From Gossypium raimondii (taxonomy: Eukaryota > Streptophyta > Magnoliopsida > Malvales > Malvaceae): a stretch of 64,000 nucleotides of DNA. The notes below the pieces were generated by a model. The model was given only the letters and a program-made list of their open reading frames with translations, made no database searches and had not been told where the DNA came from. This document shows, piece by piece, positions 57,572 through 64,000 of this stretch. A program made the position numbers and the translations under genes. The stretch is from positions 3,782,001 to 3,846,000 of the forward strand of contig NC_068570.1 of the NCBI RefSeq assembly GCF_025698545.1, given 5' to 3'. How positions within the stretch are numbered: position 1 is the stretch's first letter; every line of letters begins with the position of its first letter.

Positions 57572-59155
57572 ACCTATTCAAAATAACTTTTACATGTATA
57601 TCCGTACATATGCAATTACTACCCATATATATATTTAACATTCACACCTTGAAATATGTTCAAAACCTATTCAAACATATATACATATATGTTTCAACTC
57701 ACATATATATATATATATATATACTTATTCAAATTATCTATGCAAATGCAATATACATACTTTCAATCAAACTCAAAGATTATACATGAATGTACATATA
57801 TATTCAATTTTGTGTTTACATTTATAATCCTCATATCATCAAATATTTTCAATAACATAAACATATTGATACATGTTTAATATTCAAACAATGTATATAT
57901 ATTTTCTATATACCATTCGTACTTACAATTAATTCAAAGACTTATATAGGCATATATTCATATATTCGAATATGGTATATACATATATACCATTTATATT
58001 TCAAACTTATTCAATCAAAATATTTTTAATTATAGATCAACAAAAATAAAATAGATATACATACATATATACTGATTTAAATACGTTAAATAACTAGTAG
58101 ACTTACCTCGGACGATGGAAAATCGAAGTCGGACGATTATTCAACTAATTTGGCTTTTCCCCGATCTAACTCCAATTTCTTTGGTTCTCGATCTAAATAT
58201 ATTCAAAATAAGATAATTTATTTATTAACACATTCAATTTAGTCCAAAAACACATAATTTGGAAAATTACTATTTTGCCCTTAATATTTACACTTTTTGC
58301 AATTTACTCCCTATTGCATAAAACACAATTTACACAAAATTTTCCCATACCACACAAGGGCCGAATATTCATGGTTCTCATACAAGTCCACACATTGCAT
58401 TTATTTCACATTTTAGTCCCCAAAAATTTAATTTCACAATTTAGCCCTATTTACTCAATTTCACTAAAAATTCCAATACAAAACATATTAATCTATCACA
58501 TATCTTTCATTTTTCATCATCAACTATCACAAAGTCCAAGCATTCATCAATGGCACATTTCAAAATCATCAACAATTCACAAAATTAAAACATGGGTTTT
58601 GAAGAACACAAAGCAACGATCTCAAAAACGTGAAAATTATTAAAAACCGAACAAAGAACTAACCTCAATCAAGCTTTTATATGACCGAATGTAGCTAGGT
58701 TTTCTTTCTTTTTCTTTTGTTTACTTTCGGCTAGTGAAGAAGATGATAACCTTGAATTTTTCTTTGTTTTTAATTAACATATATTAGTATGTTTTATTTA
58801 TTTACCTTATTAACCTTTAATAAATAATTTATATTTCATATAACATAAGGATATAATTGTCCATAGCCACCCACTATCATTTCAAATGGTCTAATTGACA
58901 TTTAAGACCCCCATTTTTAAAAGACAACATCAATTAGGTATTTTTAGATTTAACCCCTAAATTTTCATTTTACGCAATTAAACCCTTTTTATCAAATTGA
59001 ACATTCAAACGATTAAATTTCCACACGAATTTTTCACACCTATAACTTAACATATAATAGACACTAAAAATAATATTAAAATATTTTTCTGATTCGGATT
59101 TGTGGTCCCAAAACCACTATTCCGATTAGGGTCAAAACCGGGTTGTTACATCATC

Positions 59156-59600
59156 CCAAGTTTTATTAACCTGCATTCTAGGTGTCTCAAAATTTGTTTT
59201 TAGCACCTTCAACTTTGACTGCTTCACAATGTTTGTACCTTCATGGGCAATCTCCAGAATATCTCATGCCTTTTTTGATGTAATGCACTTGGATGTTTTC
59301 TTGAACTCTTGAACATTAACTCTAAAAAAAAAAAGACATACAAAGCCTTATTAGAGTTTGCATTGACCAACTTCTTTTCCTTAATTGTTCAAGTGAGCTC
59401 AGATTTAGGAGTGATGACGGAGCCTCCTATCTAATGAGGACTGCACGCTAAGCCTTTTCCTCCATAGATTTTATAAAGACTTTCATCGTAACTTTTCAGT
59501 ATGCATAGTTGGAACCACCAACATAAGTGGACTGAGACAAATAATCCTTCCATTGCAAGCAAGAATCGACACTAGGAACACCACTTAATATAAGTGTTAA
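59156..59600 (-). pseudogene. Copia gag relic
   Basis: The minus strand reads, in shifting frames, STYVGGSNYAY, then KVTMKVFIKSMEEKA (gag start, consensus F.G.NY..W...M...I...) near 59,520-59,460. Farther on it reads EFKKTSKCITSKKA, DILEIAHEGTNIVKQSKL, and FETPRMQVNKTWDE (UBN2/gag-polypeptide consensus AKEAWDIL...HEGT..VK.SKL). Stops and frameshifts mark it as dead. It abuts the solo LTR's right target duplication. Confidence 0.7.
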
Positions 59601-59939
59601 TTAGCTTCCATACCAAATTGAAGAAAACAATCAATTTTTGCAAGAAAAAGTTGAGCAGTTATAACTGCTAGGTGTAACAATTGAAGAATATAACACATAA
59701 AAAATTGATTACGCAATCCGGTAATCACCTACATCTGCGAGGCTTTATCCATAGAGACAATGCATTATATTTATTCTCATTTAAGCAATTATTTAAGTCC
59801 TATCACTTAGCAATGTAGCTACCCCACTTTTGTATCCAAAATCTAGATCTCTCTCTATTAAATTCTCTTCTACTTAGTTTGTAAAATCAAGTGACTCACT
59901 TGTTTTACTTACAAAATTACATTCACTAAAGCAATTCCA
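59601..59939. other. Short tract, nothing recognised
   Basis: About 340 bp of A/T-rich sequence between the Copia gag relic and the gene-like repeat. It is probably remaining retrotransposon leader, but no landmark is visible. Confidence 0.3.
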
Positions 59940-60670
59940 ATTGAATAGATTAAATGTTAAACTCTTATATTAGCTCTACTTTCTTGGCTTATAAAGACAA
60001 AGAGAAAGCTTTGGAACTATACAAACATCTAGTTGAGTATCATGACGATCACATATTATGCTGCCATCATCTTGTATGCTATCAAGATGAATGGTTGCTT
60101 GCGATAAAATGTTTTAAAAATGTTCTAACTTATTTGAGAGAAAAGGGAAAATAGTTATTCAAACCAAAGTGAGTATACGTGGTTCAGTTACATTAGTGTA
60201 AATTTCGGTAAGGTCTTCCAAGATGTTGCTTGTATATGGACCAAAAAAAATAATCAAAGCATTTACATGCAATATTCGAAAAAGTCTATATTCATTACTA
60301 ATTTTGATAGGCGAGTAAAATTTTTACTCGATTTGAATTCATGTAATAGACAAATTGGAGTTGCTATTGATAAGCTAAAATATTTGATGACCTACATCAT
60401 CAATTTGCCATTCGAATCTGTTATTCGAAATTATAAGAATTTCAATATGACGTCTAAAATGTTATCTTTTCTTACCTAACTTGATTATTAAATCTTGTAA
60501 GTTGATTGCATCTTTCATATATTTATTTTGAAGTTCGATTCTCAATTTGTTAGTTGACTTATTTGCCTATGTCCAAATGGATAGGAAACATGTGAGTCAT
60601 GAGTTTTTACTGGATGCTTCCCTTAGTTCAGAGATAAGTTCCGTTTTATTATAAATCTAGATCATCTCCT
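59940..60670 (+). repeat. Gene-like repeat family, copy 2 (uninterrupted)
   Basis: Two open blocks lie on the plus strand. At 59,954-60,154 one contains SSTFLAYKDKEKALELYKHL, then EYHDDHILCCHHL and DEWLLAIKCFKNVLTYLREK. At 60,267-60,479 the other contains SIFITNFDRRVKFLLDLN and YIINLPFESVIRNYKNFNM. The first has a TPR-like alternation (AL.LY..L) but no TPR assignment is secure. Shared with copy 1 at 38,650-40,150 and with the palindrome arms. Splice-like signals and stops between blocks suggest exons of a former gene. I do not recognise the parent. Confidence 0.55.
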
Positions 60671-61039
60671 GAAGCATAAAGTGATTAAACAGAAATGACT
60701 TCAGGGTTACCTACTTAAGATTTTTTTACGAATGAATTAGTTAAGTATTACTCTAATGTTTACCATCATTACAACGAAATAATTGCTTGCAAAAAATCAC
60801 AAGTAAGATTTCAATATTTTTATTATGATATTCTATTTACTTAAATTATTTATTTTATAGATGTGCATCATTAACCTCGAGAGCGAGTTGAATAGGGTAC
60901 CACTTTTGTATGTTCAATTATTTGAAACTTTAATCAGATATGCAAAATCGGCTAAAACCTAATAAGAAATATATAAAATTATAAATTTGTTGTTATAATT
61001 CATATTGTCATTTTAATTTTTGATATAGGGTCCCACTTC

Positions 61040-62580
61040 TTTTGGAATAAATTATTTCTAAAAATATAGGAATAGTTTATTCATTTTTTGTTACAACGAT
61101 TCAACAGTAAAAAGTAATGTCAATTTTGTTATATATTCTCAATGTTTCTGCTTTTAGGCACTATTTATCTTTTCCAACAATGGTCTTCAAATGTGGTCAG
61201 ATTATGTTGTATCTCTTCAATTCCAATGTTTAGCATGTTCTCGGTTATATATGATCTAGTCTAATTTTTGGTTTGCAATAGCTATGATGGAAGCAGATTG
61301 TGATATCAAGGTACGAGATACATAGACATATTATGAAGTGTCAAAAATTTTAAGCAAATAAATTAGCTCCATTTTCCTGCTTTATAAAGACAAAGAAGAA
61401 GCTTTGAAAACGTAAAAAAAGCTATTTCAGCATCATGATGATCACATACTGTGCTACCATCATCTTGAATACTATTAAGATGAATGGTTGCTTGCAGTAG
61501 AATGTTTTAAAAATGTTGTAACTTATTTTAGAGAAAAGATGAAGAAGTAAGAAATAAGCATATGTGGTTCAGTTACATTAAAGAAGATTTCTTTAAGATC
61601 TGCTAGGATGTTGCTTGTATATGGGCTAAGAAAGTATTTACACACAATATCCAAAAAGTCTATATTCATTACTAATTTCGATGGGCGGATAAAATTTTAT
61701 CTTACTCAACTCATATCGATGTTAATGATGCCAATCTATAAAATAAACAATTTAAGTAAAAGTTAATAACAAAAGTGAATTGAATATTGTTACATGCATC
61801 TTGACATGTAACAAATAATTGAACAAATATAGTGTAAAGACTTCTTACTTAATTTTTTTTATAAATTGGCATCATTAATAGCACTCTCATTTGTTTGTTA
61901 CATGTATTTAAATCGAGTAAAAATTTACCTACCCATTGAAATTAGTAATGAATATTGACTTTCCGGATATAACATGTAAATACTTTCTTGGCCCATATAC
62001 AAATAATATCCTAAAAGATCTTACAAAAATCTTCTCTAATGTAACTGAACAACATATACTCACTTCAGTTTAAATAAATATTTTCCAACTTCATCTTTTC
62101 TCTAAAATAAGTTGGAACATTTTTAAAACATTCTACCACAAACAACTATTCATTTTAGTGGTATACAAGATGATAGCAGCACAATATGTGATCGTCATAA
62201 TGCTCAACTAGCTGTTTGTACGTTTCCAAAGCTTCCTCTTTGTCTTTATAAAGCAGGAAAGTGGAGCTAATTTTTTTAATTTAAATCTTTAACACTCCAT
62301 AATACGTATATGTATCCCATACCTTGACATCTCAATCTGATTCCACTATAGTTGTTGCAAACCAAAAATAAAAATTAAACTATATCATATAATTAAGAAC
62401 ACGCTAAATATTAGAGTTGAAAAGATGCAACATAGTTTGAACACATTTAAAAACCACAGTTGGAAAAGATAAATAGTCTAAAAGAAAAAATATTGAGAAT
62501 ATATAACAAAATTGACATTACTTTTTACTGTTGAGTCCTAACAAAAATGAATAAACTATTCATATATTTTCAGAAATAAT
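61040..62580. repeat. 1.5-kb palindrome built from the gene-like repeat
   Basis: Left arm ~61,040-61,775 and right arm ~61,830-62,580 are inverted copies. Matches include 'aaaaagtaatgtcaattttg' (61,108) with 'caaaattgacattacttttt' (62,508), and 'tcattactaattt' (61,667) with 'aaattagtaatga' (61,940). The centre holds a perfect short hairpin, TTGTTACATG...CATGTAACAA, near 61,787-61,813. Each arm carries the peptide-like YKDKEEAL and SIFITNFDGRIK blocks of copies 1 and 2. The arms differ by substitutions and a ~30-bp deletion, so this is not an assembly artefact of identical sequence. Confidence 0.75.
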
Positions 62581-62989
62581 TGATTTCAACACAACTGTCA
62601 AAGCTACTTCTTTTGAAATCATGAGAAGTTATAAAGGAATCAAACCTCTTGTACCACTGTCTTGGTGACTGTTTCAAACCGTAAAGGGACTTTTTCAGTA
62701 AGCAAACATAGTCCTCTTTTTTTGAGAATGTAAAACCCTTTCGTTGTTGCATGTAAATATCCTCCTCAAGTTCTCCATGCAAAAATGAAGTTTTTACATC
62801 TAACTGTTCAAGCTCCAAATCATGCATCGCCACAATACCAAGCAAAGCTCGAAGTGAACTATGCTTTACAATTGGGGAGAACACATCTATGAAGTCTACT
62901 CTTAAAATTTGACTGTAACCCTTTGCAACAAGCCTTACTTTATATTTGGGTTCTTCAACTCCTAGAGTCTCTTCTTTCTTTTTAAACAC
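62581..62989 (-). pseudogene. Copia reverse transcriptase relic
   Basis: The minus strand carries the RVT_2 start: YKVRLVAKGYSQ, then FSPIVKHSSLRALLGIVAMH, DLELEQLDVKTSFLHGELEE, DIYMQQRKGF, CLLKKSLYGLKQSPRQWYKR and FDSCV. These match the Copia RT (VAKG..Q, PV.K..S.R.LL, LDVKTAFLHG.LEE.IYM.QP.GF, L.KSLYGLKQ.PRQWY.R). The frame runs into the palindrome and stops, so the rest of RT, including the YVDD catalytic motif, is missing. Confidence 0.9.
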
Positions 62990-63349
62990 TCATTTACAAC
63001 GAATAACCTTTTTACCTTTAAGAAGTTTCACAAGATCCCATATTCTGTTTTTGTGGAGTGATTTCATCTCCTTTTGTATAGAAAACATCTACTTTTCTAA
63101 GTCTTCACAGCTAACCGCTTTAGAATAATTAGAAGGCTCTTATTTTGTATATATATCTTCAGCCACATTTAAAGCATAAAGAACTAGATCAGCCTCGGCA
63201 TACTTCTTTGGAAGTTTAATTTCTCTTCTAATTCTATTTTTAGCGGTAGAGTATTATGGTGAAGAAGTAACTCTATTCTAATTTTTTGTACTGGCTTGAG
63301 GAGTTGACTCTGTTGTAGATTTTGGATTAATCTGATACTCTACTTGCTT

Positions 63350-64000
63350 TTAATTTTCTTTATTGGAAGAGTCTTTAAGAAATAAGTTAAGTAGCATAGC
63401 AGTTTCATCAAAAACAACATCTCTTCTAATCACAACTTTTCTATTTTCAGGACACCATAACTTATACCCTTTTACACTAGCTTTATAACAAAGAAAAACA
63501 CATTTAATGTATCTCGGTTCCAATTTTCCGTTATCAACATGAGTATACGTAGGACACTTAAAGATCTTTAAATCAGAATAGTCAGTAGGATTACCAGACC
63601 ATACCTCTTGTGGAGTCTTTTTCTCAATGGCAACGGATAGAGATCGATTAATCAAAAAACATACAGTAGAGGCTGCTTTGGCCCAAAACAACTTCTGTAA
63701 GTTAGCATTCGACAACATACATCGAATTTTCTCCATGATCATTCTGTTCATTCATTTTGCAATGCAGTTTTGTTATGGAGTATGACGAACTGTCAAATGT
63801 CTCACGATCCCTTCTAACTTGTATAGTTCATAAAACTCATCAGAATAAAACTTTAAGCCATTGTCTATGTGGAGGTGTTTTATTTTTTTTCCAGTCTATT
63901 TTCAGTCATAGTTTTCCAAGACTTAAATGCGGAAAACACATCGCTTTTCTGCTTCAGGAAGAACGCCCAAAATTTTCTGAAAAAATTATCAATAAAAGTT
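63350..64000 (-). pseudogene. Copia integrase relic
   Basis: From the right edge the minus strand gives SAFKSWKTM and LKQKSD-type phrases of the integrase core, then a stop-broken region equivalent to HTPQQNG. The open stretch 63,350-63,751 follows: MNRMIMEKIRCML, FWAKAASTVCFLINR, TPQEVWSGNPTDYSDLKIFK (consensus TP.E.W.G..P.Y..L..FGC) and YKLWCPENRKVVIRRDVVFDE. It is upstream of the RT relic on the same strand, as expected for Copia order IN-RT, so both probably belong to one element continuing beyond the window. Confidence 0.88.

Larger units (their letters stand above)
55963..59150 (+). mobile_element. 3.2-kb solo LTR with TCATC target duplication
   Basis: Starts TGTAACACCCCGACC and ends GGTTGTTACA. 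TCATC is directly repeated at 55,958-55,962 and 59,151-59,155. No gag-pol interior remains, so at 3,188 bp it is read as a solo LTR with a very long sequence. It shares landmarks with the other copies: 'cggtcgatagtgtgatagac' (56,676), 'aagcttagtaaatcatgagc' (56,784), and the end phrase 'gattcggatttgtggtccc'. Open frames inside (57,656-57,880, 58,275-58,643) are low-complexity and not genes. Confidence 0.88.

Noticed and set aside
57656..58643. Open frames of 74 and 122 codons inside the 3.2-kb solo LTR
   Set aside because: They are A/T microsatellite and low-complexity translations within an LTR.
59940..60154. Assignment of the gene-like repeat to a TPR protein
   Set aside because: The AL.LY..L pattern is suggestive but covers less than one secure TPR unit, and neighbouring blocks do not continue the motif.
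59156..64000. One intact Copia element on the minus strand
   Set aside because: On that strand the order would be integrase, RT, then gag, which is wrong for one element. The gag relic must come from another copy, and the RT is cut by the palindrome.

Overview
The window looks like a plant nuclear chromosome segment: AT-rich, with GT-AG introns, five plant housekeeping or signalling genes, and long intergenic tracts of nested LTR retrotransposons and MITEs. The gene set and the abundance of long LTR-like elements running TGTAACACC...GTTACA suggest a eudicot, plausibly Malvaceae such as cotton. That assignment is inference, since no search could be run.

Genes. All five intron-exon models were built by hand and keep frame across every junction. 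They are a 5'-adenylylsulfate reductase-like thioredoxin-fold membrane protein (8,571-11,040, +), an epsilon-type 14-3-3 protein (16,782-18,661, +), a clade of small PP2C protein phosphatase (20,983-23,058, -), an intronless TRM112-like methyltransferase activator (41,159-41,533, +), and a TMEM135-like membrane protein (43,061-48,388, -). From memory, the same families are neighbours at Arabidopsis AT1G22270-AT1G22300, AT1G34750-AT1G34780 and AT1G78190-AT1G78220. The gene content is therefore probably an old conserved block, here expanded by transposons. The proteins do not form one pathway; 14-3-3 and PP2C both act on phosphoprotein signalling.

Repeats. 0-6 kb holds an old reverse-oriented LTR-like element with a younger forward solo LTR nested inside it (5-bp target duplication GTATA). 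6.8-8.1 kb holds a hAT-type MITE with a perfect 8-bp duplication and two adjacent smaller MITEs. 24.1-24.7 kb is a Mutator-type foldback MITE with a perfect 9-bp duplication. 27.2-33.2 kb holds two oppositely oriented LTR-like copies bracketed by 208-bp direct repeats. 37.4-38.4 kb is a LINE RNase H relic. 38.6-40.2 kb is one copy of an unidentified gene-like repeat family, split by a solo Copia-type LTR. 53-64 kb stacks a foldback element, a gypsy integrase relic split by a 3.2-kb solo LTR (duplication TCATC), Copia gag, RT and integrase relics on the minus strand, and a 1.5-kb palindrome made from the same gene-like repeat.

No tRNA, rRNA, CRISPR array or bacterial-type operon was seen. The strongest candidates for something undescribed are the gene-like repeat family with its giant palindrome, the 208-bp direct repeats around an inverted LTR pair, and the copy-private minisatellites found at the equivalent place in each LTR copy.
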